DNA of 64,000 nt, taken from positions 30,668,511 through 30,732,510 of the forward strand of contig NC_049981.1 of NCBI RefSeq assembly GCF_000003815.2, read 5' to 3'. The notes below the pieces were generated by a model, which saw nothing but the letters and a program-made list of their open reading frames with translations, was not told where the DNA came from and searched no databases. Shown one piece after another: positions 24,301 through 31,621 of the stretch. The DNA is from Branchiostoma floridae. Its lineage: Eukaryota > Chordata > Leptocardii > Amphioxiformes > Branchiostomatidae. The position numbers and the translations under genes are program-made. Position 1 is the stretch's first letter. Every line of letters begins with the position of its first letter.

Positions 24301-26334
24301 AACTTTTGCCAATGAGCTTTTATTTAGTCAGGCAGACTGTTTCTATGACATGCAAATGTTTGGGTGACTACAATAAGATGCAATTTGTGGGGAAGGGGAA
24401 AAAATTGTAAATGTGACGACATAAACTGTCTGTAACCACCACGCATCAACCTATGATGCAAGCGAACGATTGATTGATTGATTAATTGATTGATTTAAAG
24501 ACATTTATTATTACGCCATGTTACAGTCAAACCTGTACAAGAAGTGCCCTCTACAAAAAGGGCCATCTGGCCAATGCCACTTTTATTTAGTCTTGACTAT
24601 TAGAAAGGTTGGATCATTTTTTTCTCATTAACACAAATATTAGGAGGTCTACAGCGACCATCTGTCCATAAAGACCAGATTTTATCAGCCTTCTTGTGCA
24701 GTTTTGACTAGTTTTAAGACTTTCATTTTCTTAAGTTTTTCTGCAAGTATTTTGCGCTTTACAGTAGACAAGTCTTAGTCATGTTTCTTGGAAGATGCCT
24801 TATCAGGAACAGGTGGAAGTAAGGTCTAATTGGACTCCCCAAGTTTCTGGTTAATTGTTGACTATAAAGATAAACGTTACATGAAAGACAGGACAGGTCG
24901 GGTACATTTTTAACAAGATTGTAAAAGTCTTCTAATACTGTACAAAATGTCTTGAATAGTCAGAAAGTTCAGTTTAGCAATCTTGAAAACAATTTAATCA
25001 GAAGTGAGTTTAGAGATTTTCTGGAATTTGACTTATTTGAAGAAGAGTTTCTGCAAAAATGTTTCACTTTCTTCTGAAAGATGCAAATTTAGTAGCAGTC
25101 ATTGAGGGAAAATATGATTTTCCAACTACTACTACTACTGTGCTTTTAGATTTTTGTAGTGTTTTAAAACTTTTTTCATAATTCAACTTTTTGTGTTAAT
25201 GGCCAAAAGGGGAAATTTAAAGTAGCAAGGTCCTTCGTTATTTTACGCCTCGAGGCTATGTACATATGTATGTGTACTTTGATTAAAGATTTTTTTCCTT
25301 ATTTTATTTCTTTTCTAGTACAGTGTATTCTTTTGTGAGTTAGATAACTCCATACCAATGATACGGCCCTCTTCGTGCCAGTTTCCTGTGAGCTTGCAGA
25401 TTGTGGCTTGTCAGTTTAAGTGCAGGAAAAATGTGGTTGAACCCCAGACTCTAATGCAAACCGTACCTCAGGACAGGGGAGGCACATGGTCCCATCTCTC
25501 CCTGTGCGTCTTTGTCAGCTCCAATTAGTGTAGGAACAACTTTAGTACATAGGTTCAGTAGGGGGTCAGGAGGGGAGGGTTCCAGGATTATTTTGGGTCA
25601 GAGTTTGTGTGTTTGCATTGCATGTAACTGTACTACATGTACTGTAAATGTAGAAACGTTCGCGATGGTTTTCTGTTAAATCAAATCTATTTAACTTAAA
25701 CCACCGCGAACATTTTTCTATTATAGGTTTTTACTACAGTCTATGGCGCTACCGCAAACTTAAAACCACTGCGACAACTCCATTTTCCCGCTACCGCGAA
25801 AGTAAATCCCCACAAACTTAAATACATTTAAATTACCATATGACAGAACACACTAGGTTTGTTGCATATCCAGACAGATTTATTTGGTCCATTTATACCG
25901 AAATTGGAAACTTTTTAAAGCATTCAGCCACAGATATTTTGAACTTCTTTTCCCCCAATTATCTATGCTGTGTCGACTGTCATAAAACTTGCTATTGACT
26001 TCTATGATATACAGATGCATGGTATCATATTTGTTTTCACATCTCTCTGTATACATTCTTCTAAACATCAATCTTTTAATCTACAGGAAAAAGATAAACA
26101 CACATTCAATGCTACTGGAAACAACACAGGTTGATAACAAATAAAGAAACAAACAAACAAATGAATATCTTGTAACATTCTGTCCTTTTTCTGTTCCAGT
26201 TGAGTCCACTTCTCCAAGACACCATTCTCAAGGGCACCTTCAATGCCACGCTCAACAATCCTGTCACGACGGCGTACGACACGGCCAGCCAATCAGAAAC
26301 CACGAAACAAGCATTCCTGCTCGGAACTGTTTAA
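3264..26334 (+). CDS. STPG2: STPG2, sperm-tail PG-rich repeat-containing protein 2 (10 coding exons, 591 aa)
   Basis: Joined exons: 3264-3378, 3922-4044, 5047-5219, 5686-6084, 6458-6571, 6874-7033, 7967-8220, 8660-8840, 10171-10292, 26200-26334 (1776 nt with stop). All introns are GT-AG and the phases agree (1,1,0,0,0,1,0,1,0). The N-terminus MYDRAPR and the DGYAPFLS block match the start of vertebrate STPG2 (C4orf37) as I know it. Twelve sperm-tail PG-rich repeats (PGPGxY-like) end near residues 26, 69, 104, 188, 227, 278, 323, 366, 412, 454, 511 and 546. Several are followed by an RF motif typical of SHIPPO/STPG proteins (SRRFEE, STRFAP, SPRFKQ). There is no signal peptide or membrane segment. 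By family, a structural protein of the sperm tail or ciliary axoneme; its molecular role is poorly known. Start chosen for the conserved MYDRAPR. Confidence 0.9.
3922..4044 (+). CDS. STPG2: STPG2 coding exon 2
   Basis: Symmetric phase 1-1 exon, 123 nt. It encodes DGYAPFLSMTGRETF and the repeat APGPGHY (63-69). Acceptor is CCCACACAG and donor GTGAGA. Followed by a 1002-bp intron largely filled by nested transposons and a truncated copy of exon 3. Confidence 0.92.
4103..4810. mobile_element. CAGGGCTC element (family C), outer copy interrupted by an inner copy
   Basis: Begins CAGGGCTCAAAATA and ends in the complementary GCCCTG at 4810, flanked by the 5-bp direct repeat AACTG (4098-4102 and 4811-4815). 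A second member of the same family (4276-4610) is inserted inside it. When the inner copy and one CATTG are removed, the outer copy lines up with the complete copy at 35633-35972. CCTGCA-rich, non-coding. Ends and target duplication resemble hAT-type elements with 5-bp duplications. Confidence 0.85.
4276..4610. mobile_element. CAGGGCTC element (family C), inner complete copy
   Basis: 335 bp with inverted ends CAGGGCTCGAAATACC / TATTTTGAGCCCTG, flanked by direct repeats CATTG (4271-4275 and 4611-4615). It is inserted into another member of the same family in the opposite orientation. Confidence 0.88.
4878..4951 (+). pseudogene. STPG2: Truncated upstream copy of STPG2 exon 3 (candidate poison exon)
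   Basis: Repeats the first ~72 nt of exon 3 including an acceptor (CTACCAG) and part of the pyrimidine tract. Read in the phase set by exon 2 it stays open for 24 codons (GGRTLQNKSRRFEEP then ASTTPGPGS) and stops at TAA 4949-4951, where the true exon continues TAC. In the stretch that differs, most changes from exon 3 are synonymous, with one P-to-A. Splicing into it would give a protein of about 103 residues. It could be a degenerating duplicate, a regulated truncating exon, or an assembly artefact from merged alleles. Confidence 0.75.
5047..5219 (+). CDS. STPG2: STPG2 coding exon 3
   Basis: Encodes residues 80-137, with GGRTLQNKSRRFEEP and repeat TPGPGSY (98-104), then a basic TLSKKSDW segment. 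Acceptor is TACATCCAG; donor is GTACGT at 5220. A frame-preserving partial copy lies 169 bp upstream. Confidence 0.9.
5686..6084 (+). CDS. STPG2: STPG2 coding exon 4
   Basis: Largest exon, 399 nt, phase 0-0, residues 138-270. Contains the divergent repeat RGPAYY (183-188), the KYKGVFFGKL segment and GPGPGEY (221-227). It ends in the conserved acidic/basic VNQEEKR. Acceptor is TTTCCACCCAG and donor GTATGT. The 173-residue open frame on the opposite strand here is a shadow. Confidence 0.92.
6458..6571 (+). CDS. STPG2: STPG2 coding exon 5
   Basis: 114 nt, phase 0-0, residues 271-308, starting with repeat VPGPGKY (272-278). Strong acceptor CCCCTTTCAG; donor GTTTGT. Skipping it would keep the frame. 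Confidence 0.92.
6874..7033 (+). CDS. STPG2: STPG2 coding exon 6
   Basis: Residues 309-361 with LPGPGTY (317-323) and FGSTAVRFQP. Acceptor is TCCTCCTGCAG; donor is GTAACC at 7034. The donor is also the first bases of a perfect RFX X-box (7034-7047). Confidence 0.92.
7034..7047 (+). promoter_or_regulatory. Perfect X-box motif overlapping the exon 6 splice donor
   Basis: GTAACCATGGCAAC matches the RFX consensus GTNRCC-N2-RGYAAC exactly, with the first GT serving as the exon 6 donor. Possible internal RFX site, or coincidence. Confidence 0.35.
7405..7612. mobile_element. MITE family D (GAGGGTCTGCATG ends)
   Basis: 208 bp, starting GAGGGTCTGCATGC and ending ATGCAGACCCTC, flanked by the 6-bp direct repeat TTCTGT (7399-7404 and 7613-7618). 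The body has repeated TACGTA/ATTCGTAGGG blocks. A related copy is at 63373-63577 and a fragment near 20520-20595. Confidence 0.8.
7680..7717 (+). pseudogene. STPG2: Truncated upstream copy of STPG2 exon 7 (candidate poison exon)
   Basis: Follows TCTCCTCCCAG, the same acceptor as real exon 7. Read in the phase set by exon 6 it gives VPVAYLHKGMSE and then TAA (7715-7717); the true exon reads GPAAYLHTGMSED at the same place. Homology is lost after the stop. Inclusion would truncate STPG2 at about residue 373. Same design as the exon 3 copy. Confidence 0.65.
7967..8220 (+). CDS. STPG2: STPG2 coding exon 7
   Basis: 254 nt, residues 362-446. A PG repeat is split by the intron (TP from exon 6, GPAAY from exon 7). 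Also holds LPGPAHY (406-412) and the segment NQITANFASLTERL. Acceptor is CTCCTCCCAG; donor is GTAGGA. Confidence 0.92.
8474..8640. mobile_element. Fragments of MITE families E and F
   Basis: AGGCCACACCAATTTGATTT (family E left end) is followed at about 8520 by the right half of a family F element. The latter ends GGATAAAGGTGAACTAGCG before 8620. Intron 7, non-coding. Confidence 0.7.
8660..8840 (+). CDS. STPG2: STPG2 coding exon 8
   Basis: 181 nt, residues 447-506. Contains the weak repeat PPPGSY (449-454), a lysine/arginine-rich stretch, and SSSTRFAPPRD. It ends ADPALP just before the split repeat completed by exon 9. Strong donor GTAAGT. Degraded copies of its 3' end lie in the next intron. 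Confidence 0.92.
9289..9373 (+). repeat. Degraded copy of the 3' end of STPG2 exon 8 plus its donor and intron start
   Basis: CGAAAGCTGACTCTGCTCTT then GCAGGTAAATTT follows the end of exon 8 and its donor. The following intron sequence (CTAGGTGGCAGCC) also matches intron 8 at 8874-8886. The exon-derived part has short indels. Confidence 0.65.
9396..9520 (+). repeat. Second degraded copy of the exon 8 / intron 8 junction
   Basis: GAGACATTCTCGTGCC parallels GTGACATCCTCATGCC of exon 8 (residues RDILMP). It continues into AACCTGCTCC and TTACTTGCAGTACTGAT, matching the intron just after exon 8. A third, intron-only copy is at about 9600-9665. Confidence 0.55.
9700..10132. mobile_element. MITE family F interrupted by a family B MITE
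   Basis: Left half starts AGTTCACCTTTATCTG near 9709; right half ends GATAAAGGTGAACTAGCG near 10124. The two halves rejoin into the standard family F sequence when 9815-10024 (family B) is removed. Confidence 0.8.
9815..10024. mobile_element. MITE family B, nested copy
   Basis: ACTGTAAATGCTGAAAC at the left end, CpG-rich TTCGCGG blocks inside, and a diverged ACTGGAAATA-type right end. Inserted inside a family F MITE with AT repeated at the junctions, suggesting a 2-bp target duplication as in Tc1/mariner relatives. Confidence 0.8.
10171..10292 (+). CDS. STPG2: STPG2 coding exon 9
   Basis: 122 nt, residues 507-547. Completes the repeat LPGPGAY (505-511), then has QKSPRFKQ and VPGPGAY (540-546). 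Acceptor is CTGTCTCTCAG; donor is GTGAGC. Followed by the 15.9-kb intron 9. Confidence 0.92.
10740..11372. mobile_element. 633-bp foldback-like element with 5-bp target duplication
   Basis: Ends CAGGGGTGCCTAAGCATTTG and complement, flanked by AAACT on both sides (10735-10739, 11373-11377). The inverted arms are about 200 bp each and built of short degenerate units (CACGAATCACTATGCGAAA and variants). The unique centre is about 230 bp. Non-coding. Same TSD length and CAGGG start as family C, so perhaps mobilised by the same hAT-type source. Confidence 0.88.
11378..14515. other. Mostly unique intronic sequence
   Basis: Contains a diverged ~180-bp direct duplication (both copies share GATCGTTGCTTTGTGTTTGC, near 11730 and 11910). 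Otherwise no transposon ends or exons seen. The moderately GC-rich unique blocks at 12540-12760 and 13830-14110 are candidates for conserved non-coding DNA. Confidence 0.45.
14515..14790. mobile_element. MITE family E copy
   Basis: Ends AACAAATTAAATCAGTTTGGCC. Inside it holds two partial copies of the family's ACCTGGTCCT...TTTTTCCAG block. Confidence 0.7.
14791..15690. other. Intronic sequence, nothing recognised
   Basis: AT-rich unique sequence. No coding block, RNA gene or transposon end seen. Confidence 0.5.
15690..15850 (+). repeat. Possible tRNA-derived SINE remnant
   Basis: GTCGCGGGTTCACTTCCC resembles a Pol III B box in the usual SINE context, and an A-rich tail (AAGAAAGAAAAATAAC) follows. 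The A box is unclear. Confidence 0.35.
15940..16165. mobile_element. MITE family E copy
   Basis: Starts AGGCCACACCAATTTGATTT and carries the conserved ACCAGGTTTATGTCTTGGTG and TTTTCCTCCCTACCC blocks. The right end is truncated at a junction with the family G repeat. Confidence 0.75.
16166..16610. repeat. Family G repeat pair flanking a family F MITE
   Basis: TCTGGTAAAGACTACCTGTC to GGTTGGGCTATTGTAAACGG occurs at 16202-16270 and 16540-16608. A complete family F MITE (16281-16500) lies between. The same block occurs twice more at 19490-19670. Confidence 0.75.
16281..16500. mobile_element. MITE family F, complete copy
   Basis: Begins TAACGCTAGTTCACCTTTAT and ends AAAGGTGAACTAGCGTTA, 220 bp. 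Internal halves are also partly palindromic (CATCAAGTCGAC / GTCGACGTGACATC). Other copies: 9700, 19198, 40845, 42005, 58378. Confidence 0.88.
17126..18013. mobile_element. 888-bp element with ~26-bp terminal inverted repeats
   Basis: TAACATGCATTGGCATAATA (continuing ACCGGTC) at 17126 matches the inverted TAACATCCATTGGCATAATA ending at 18013. A further CGACCGGTATA block lies at 17770. No coding capacity. Target duplication not clear. Confidence 0.65.
18014..19190. other. Intronic sequence, nothing firm
   Basis: The open frame 18628-18915 (+, 95 codons) is in a GC-richer patch with no recognised homology and no convincing splice pair. Probably chance or a conserved non-coding block. Confidence 0.45.
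19198..19740. repeat. Mosaic of MITE families F, E and G
   Basis: A family F left half (from 19198) runs into family E sequence (ACCAGGTTTATGCCTTGGTG near 19340). Two tandem family G blocks follow (19490-19560, 19610-19670), and then a family E right end near 19738. Confidence 0.7.
20040..20184 (-). repeat. tRNA-derived SINE remnant
   Basis: On the - strand GGTCGTGAGTTCGATCCCCG contains a Pol III B-box-like core, preceded by the TAGTGCTGAGTGCTAAACAG type body. It is interrupted at 20185 by a CAGGGCTGTCTCC element. Confidence 0.55.
20185..20424. mobile_element. MITE family H (CAGGGCTGTCTCCAG ends)
   Basis: Starts CAGGGCTGTCTCCAGC and ends with a diverged complement (CCTGAAGATAGCCTTG). The body matches the copy at 61304-61532, with shared GTTGATTCT and CATCCCAGGAC blocks. 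Confidence 0.7.
20425..22200. other. Intronic sequence with a family D fragment
   Basis: A family D piece ends near 20595 (TTACGGAAAAGACAATGCAC). The rest is unique, with no coding signal recognised. Confidence 0.45.
22205..22640. repeat. Diverged tandem repeat, ~150-200-bp units
   Basis: Units share GAGATACA, CCAAGAACTCTGT, TTCTATTGAACT-type and TTCATTCTAAA blocks. Starts near 22221, 22419 and 22566; the last unit is partial. Confidence 0.65.
22641..25640. other. Mostly unique intronic sequence
   Basis: 22665-22990 is GC-richer and non-repetitive. A short ATTG microsatellite is at 24468-24497. TCAAACCTGT repeat fragments occur near 24525. No exon recognised. Confidence 0.45.
25641..25835. 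mobile_element. MITE family B copy
   Basis: Starts ACTGTAAATGTAGAAACG, with ACCACCGCGAACATTTTT and CCGCTACCGCGAAAGTAAAT blocks as in the other two copies. The right end is diverged. Confidence 0.75.
26200..26334 (+). CDS. STPG2: STPG2 terminal coding exon 10
   Basis: Residues 548-591 and stop TAA (26332-26334). LSPLLQDTILKGTFNATL is the conserved STPG2-type C-terminal block directly after the last PG repeat. Acceptor is CTTTTTCTGTTCCAG. Phase 0 agrees with exon 9. Confidence 0.88.
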   Translation: MSPLLQDTILKGTFNATLNNPVTTAYDTASQSETTKQAFLLGTV

Positions 26335-27350
26335 CCCACGGAATTCTAAAAAAATATCTGCAAGTTCATTGGCTCTGCTTTATCCAATGAGAAGACTTGT
26401 TATGCGTACATCAAAGTGTCAATCTACATGTAACAAGCAATCTCATTGGCTTTAGTTCATCCAACATGCAGGTGGCATATTAACCAATTGGGTGTTTTGA
26501 GACATGTTAGATACTGAACATGTAAATAGAATGTACATCACTCTTTGTATTCTTAAAGCTTTATCAGAATGTTGGTCACTTGGTCCTTGCATATGTTTAC
26601 TAAAGCCATCCAACGAAGAATCAACTCCTTGTAGAAAGTTTTGGGATGTCTTTGTGGTGTTGACAAGCTCTTCCAGAAATTTCCTGTAAGAAATAAGAAA
26701 AAAGAAAGTTGAACATGTTGCCTGTTGCTGCTCACAATTGATGAACTGGTTTTCTGAGTCTTCGACTGATGTTCACCAATTACATAATATATCTGTTACA
26801 CTGAAAACAGTGATAGCATACCTCATACATGTTGACTGCAAGTAGAGATAGCAAAATCTCTTTGAAACTACATTTTTTGTCCCTTTGCAAAGCTCTTTTT
26901 GCCTGGGTGCCATCCTAGTTAGCTTTCTGTGGTTGTTAAACCATTTTTTGTGAGTGTTAGTTTGGGAGCGCTGGTAAACTAAATAGGATGGCCGCTAGGT
27001 TAAAGATATTTTTGCATGATGTTATCATGATAAAATGTCATGTAATCAAATGGCTTTGAGAAAGTCATCTAGCTGTGGTGAAAAGTGGAATTTCCAAAAT
27101 TCTGTGAAGCATACTCAAAATGATCACCTATGGTGTAACGTTATAACTATGGCTTGCAAGTGCCATTGAAGTGTCGTGTAAAAATGTGTGAATATAAATC
27201 ACTCACAGGCACAATGAAAATGTGTATAAAGATAAATATGTGTCTTAGTGTATTATATATGACTGAAAATGTGTCTATTTTATATTCATGAGAGTTTTGT
27301 ACAGCACTGTGTCATGTATGGAAATAAAGCATTGCTTTATTGAATGCATT
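26335..27350 (+). other. STPG2: STPG2 3' UTR (probable)
   Basis: From the stop codon to the poly(A) signal. AT-rich, with one Pumilio-type TGTAAATA at 26521. No further exon signal. The extent is inferred from the first strong AATAAA downstream. Confidence 0.6.
27323..27328 (+). terminator. STPG2: Poly(A) signal AATAAA
   Basis: AATAAA followed within about 30 nt by T/G-rich sequence (TGCATTGCTTCTGACTTCC). It is the best candidate for STPG2 3' end formation. Confidence 0.6.
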
Positions 27351-27359
27351 GCTTCTGAC

Positions 27360-27799
27360 TTCCTCTTTTAATTCTTGCTCTGACAGTACTGGTAACAAAG
27401 TGTTAGGGAATGGAGGAACGTCCTCACAATGATCTTTTAAGATTTTTTATACCACCGTCTTGTATGCAACGAGCATTTTTCTGCAGGAACTTTTACGGAT
27501 GGATTTGCAACTGACAAAGTGTAGTTTGAAAGAAATTTGCAAGGGGAACTGCCCCTCTCACAAAAGTTGAAAGGCATACTATTGGTTTCAAACAGAGTTC
27601 GTCCATCTCAAAATCTAATGATAATTCCCACACCAAGACTCTTCCCCCTAATAAAAATCATTACACAATCTACAATCTTTTTACGATAACCCTTCATTAT
27701 GTTACAATTTGACAAACAAAATGGTTGATCAAAAGCTTTTTTTAGGTCATACAGCAACGAACACTCTGCTTCTTGACATCAAGTCCAAGTCATTCCGGA
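27360..27799. other. Intergenic sequence, nothing recognised
   Basis: Unique, AT-rich, no coding signal. Confidence 0.45.
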
Positions 27800-28312
27800 A
27801 TGTTAAAGGACAAATACCTGAAGTAACAAGCCCACAGTAACTACTGTAATTTTGTGCACTAGTCTTTATAGTTTGTAATGCATATTTCTGACTGGGCATT
27901 TACGATACTAGTCACAAGGAATTTGACAACTAACAGAAGAAAAACGAAATGCAAAGAATGATGATCTTCCCTTTTTACAGGATGAATACCCAACAATTTA
28001 AACTACTGTAATTAAGCGTATTCTTCATAGCTATATAGTTTGAAATGCACATATTTCCGAAAATCGGCATTCACTATAACTAGGTGTGAGGAATTCGACA
28101 ACAGAAGAAAAACGAAATGCTAGGAAAGATCTTCCCTTTTTACAGGAATGATACCCAAATGAACAATTCAAACTTAGTCTAGTAACTACTGTAATTTAAC
28201 AGATTCTTCATAGCCATATACTTTGGAATGCATAATACTTCGGACAATCGGCATTCACCATAACTAGGTGCGAGGAATTTGACAACCAACAGAAGAGAAA
28301 TGTTTGAAATGC
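27800..28312. repeat. Tandem repeat, ~165-bp unit, 3 copies
   Basis: Units share ACTACTGTAATT, TTCATAGC, GCATTCAC and GAATTTGACAAC...AGAAGAAAAACGAAATGC. Starts near 27800, 27960 and 28125. Confidence 0.75.
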
Positions 28313-28622
28313 CAACTAGGGGGTCTGGCCCGATAATGACCATCCCGCGACTCGCCGACAACAATACATCCCATCCGACGTCCCTCCCGACAAAGGGACG
28401 CGCCGGCAACATCCATTCATCAAGAGATCGGCTCATCAGGTTGTTGGTAATCACGGTAAGGTGACAGAAAACAGACCCTGGCTCCCCTAACCCCCACCCT
28501 ATCATTTCCAGGTGGTAATGGTCCATTAGGTGTGTCGTAGGGGATCACCTGAGCGGCCCATAGGCCACCTGAGGGTGGTAAGGGTAATTGAGCTGGGTTG
28601 CAGGTACATGTGTATGCAATGC

Positions 28623-28925
28623 CAGGGCTTGAAATACTTTTTTTCTGCATACCTGCACTGGTGCAGGTAACATTGAAAATTACCTGCACCAGACAAACTT
28701 TACCTGCACCACTCTGAATTTAGGAAGTATGGATCATACTAAAATTGTTCAGGAACAATTGCTATATTAAATGCAGCTTATAACAGTCCACAATATATAT
28801 GCCTACCTCATAGGAAATTTATGTATAAAACCCAGTACATGGACCAGTGCAGGTTAGGTGCAGGTAGACACTATAAATACCTGCACAGCTGAACTTTTAC
28901 CTGCATATGCAAGTTGGTATTTTCT
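28623..28925. mobile_element. CAGGGCTC element (family C), 3'-truncated
   Basis: Starts CAGGGCTTGAAATAC and follows the family through TACCTGCACCACTCTGAATT and GGACCAGTGCAGGTTAGGTG. It lacks the terminal GAGCCCTG. Confidence 0.8.
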
Positions 28926-29885
28926 TTATGTTTGGCTGGCAGACATGAAGAAAACTATACACAAAACAGATTGCCCAAAAAAACGTGCATAGAATACATA
29001 AAAAAAAGCTAGAAAAAGTAGGAGAGCTTGGAGAGTATAGAGACTACATCAACTGGACTATACCCCATTTACGACCACAATCGTCTCAGAAAAAATAACC
29101 TCCAACAAGAGTCTGTTAATGTCCCCCTGCTGGGACAATACCCACTGCGCAAATCACCCATTATCAGACCCGAGAATAAAGGGATTTATACCGTCCCACC
29201 CTCCTAACCACATGTTAGGAGCAAGTCAGTAGATAAGGCACCTCCACACCCTCAATAATAACCCCCTACGGAGCTAATTGTTGATGTCTAATTACCTCGC
29301 TAATACGCCCACTGTGGAAATTACATGTTTGGGAGGTTGTTGGAGCAGTTTGTCGTCAAGCGGCTGGTTCACAACAAAGGCGGGCGGCCGAAACAATGAC
29401 AGCTTGATGCCCGTGGACAAATTGATCCTAAACAGAGACAACGGTAAATGATCCTGTACAGCCACGTTATCAAATATCATCTTTTTTAACCACTGGACTG
29501 GGCAGAAAAAGGGCTGCAGTCTGAGAAGTCTACAAGCTAGTCATTATCAAAAATTTGTGTTGCTGTGTGTGTCAGTCTAATTGCTTGCTTTCAAAATTTA
29601 CCACATGTAAAAGTTGTTCAAAAATTGTACTGCAAGTTTACTTAGCTGCTAGAGAGGACCGTGGTATTGGTATTAAAACCAAATGTCATGACAAATGCTG
29701 AGCGTAAAAGTTTATTGTGGGAAGACTATGAAATTCTCCTGATTTTCATTTTTCTGACAGTCGACCTTCCAACAGCAACCCCAGCAAGATCTTGTGGTCC
29801 AGTCTGAAATCATCACAATTCTTATCCGAAGATCTACTTGGAGATATATATGCACAGCATTGCCACTAAGGCTTTAATAGTGCAT
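28926..29885. other. Unique intergenic sequence, possible regulatory block
   Basis: 29090-29330 is non-repetitive, with homeodomain-like TAATTA/CTAATTG and GATA-like AGATAAGG sites. No exon seen. Confidence 0.35.
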
Positions 29886-29889
29886 CACA

Positions 29890-30068
29890 ATCCAAACCAG
29901 GGCCCGGCTGGGCAGCTTTTGGAAACAAAAAGTTGATATAAAAGACACCAAAGTACACAAGATGTAAAGAAAATATTCGTGTATATCTTTACGTACTATA
30001 CATTTCTATTTTTCATTTCACCAAATACATTGTAGCCCAGCTGAGCCACGGTTTGGACATGTGACGTT
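29890..30068. mobile_element. MITE family A copy
   Basis: CCAAACCAGGGCCCGGCTGG on the left matches the inverted CCACGGTTTGGACATGTGAC on the right. It shares ATATAAAAGACA and ACACAAGATGTAAAGA with the 35.4-kb copy. Confidence 0.75.
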
Positions 30069-30837
30069 AGCCTAACTGGGCTCTTAATATTTCCAATGCT
30101 CCTGTTGAGCTTTTGTAATGGAAGTCTGATTCCATTATAATTCTCTTCTATACATGTCCAAACCCCAGGAGATACAGTCTATGCTTGTATCTAAATGCCT
30201 GATGACAATAATAAGTATATGTTAATTGAACACACTTGACCTGAACACGTGTATGTACTGTATCTCAAACATGATAATCATTTTCATTCTCCCAGACATA
30301 CATGGAAATACAAAGGTTTCCAATGTCTATAAACCACTAATTGAATTTTACATTTCTTTATGCAGTGGCTCTAGGGATTAGATACAGGTTGTGAATTGTA
30401 TGACTAACAAAAAAATAATTGTATCAAGGAGACTATGAATAAAGAATACAACGCAGAGTTTTCCATATGGCCCGAGGTACAGCCTGGCCATGGGAGGGCC
30501 AGGACCGAAGAAACTCAACTTATCGCAAAAGACGTAAATTTGATGCACATAGCATCAGCTTCATCAATTCAGACAACAAAAAAAACAATGCCGTGACAGT
30601 TTGGTTGAAGAACAGTTGTTTGAATTTTCAACAGCGGTGCACACAAGCAGGTTATAATTGTTCAAATCAAACCATAGACCCCCAGGCCGTACAAGAAAAT
30701 ATGGACCAGTTGGAACACCAATATCGAATGTAAATATGGCTCGGGCATGACATTAACAACAATACATGTTAAATAAAATGTTACATAGTATGCAAGAATG
30801 TTATGTTAAAAGCAAACATCTTTTGGCACAGATGTAC
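30069..30837. other. Intergenic sequence, nothing firm
   Basis: The open frame 30467-30733 (+, 88 codons) has no recognised domain, repeat or splice context and is treated as chance. Confidence 0.4.
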
Positions 30838-31285
30838 AATTAAAATCTTTAATCATCACTGTAATGTTGACAACTTTGCTTGTATGAATTTAACCAAATT
30901 TTTTCTATGGCACAGAAATCCAATTGTCCATGCTTCCAGCCTGGCTTTTCCAGCTACTTTCCCAGGCCTTCAATCAGGCTAAGTAAAAATCTTTGATTAT
31001 CACTATCCTGTTGACAAGTTTGCCTTTATGAATCTAACCAAATTTTTTTCTATATATGGCCTCCTTCGGTCAATATTGACCATGGTAAAATCCTAATTAA
31101 TATCAGCCTTACAGCGTGACTGTGGCTAAACAGTCCTATACGAGAATGACAGTCTCTGACACATAGGGCACATCTGTAAGCTGAATTCTTTTTGCAGGAT
31201 TCTTCTGCCTTTTTTTCTATGGCACAGAAATCAAATTGTCCATGCCTCTGGCTACTCTCCCAAGCCTGAAGTAGGCCGAGTCACC
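30838..31285. repeat. Local direct duplications
   Basis: AATCTAACCAAATTTTTT-type and TCTATGGCACAGAAATC plus TTGTCCATGC blocks each occur twice (about 30880-30960 and 31020-31260), in the same order but with different spacing. Confidence 0.6.
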
Positions 31286-31621
31286 AGGGACGTGCAAATG
31301 TAATGATTTTTCCATTACTGAGATGAGCTCGCTCATCAGACAGGTTTGTAAGGTACATGTACATAATAGCCAGACTGATTAGGCTTGTCTACATGGAAGA
31401 GACTGGTACCGAAGTGACAAGCATGTAGCTGGGCGAGCCTAATTGAGCTATTTCGAATCATGTCATGCGCGATCGTCTTTTGTTTCAGGTCATCTTGTGT
31501 CCATTTAAAATGGAAATTTAAATTATCTTCGATCTAATATGGCATGTTTTGGAGCTGGGTAAGAGAGTTTGACTGTCCACTCTATTACTCACTTTGATAT
31601 AAAGGACTCCTAGTCCCATAT

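Larger units (their letters stand above)
10293..26199 (+). other. STPG2: STPG2 intron 9 (15,907 bp)
   Basis: No additional coding exon was recognised, and exons 9 and 10 join in phase 0. It contains the inverted-repeat element at 10740, MITEs, a SINE remnant, duplications listed separately, and long unique stretches that could hold regulatory DNA. Confidence 0.8.
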
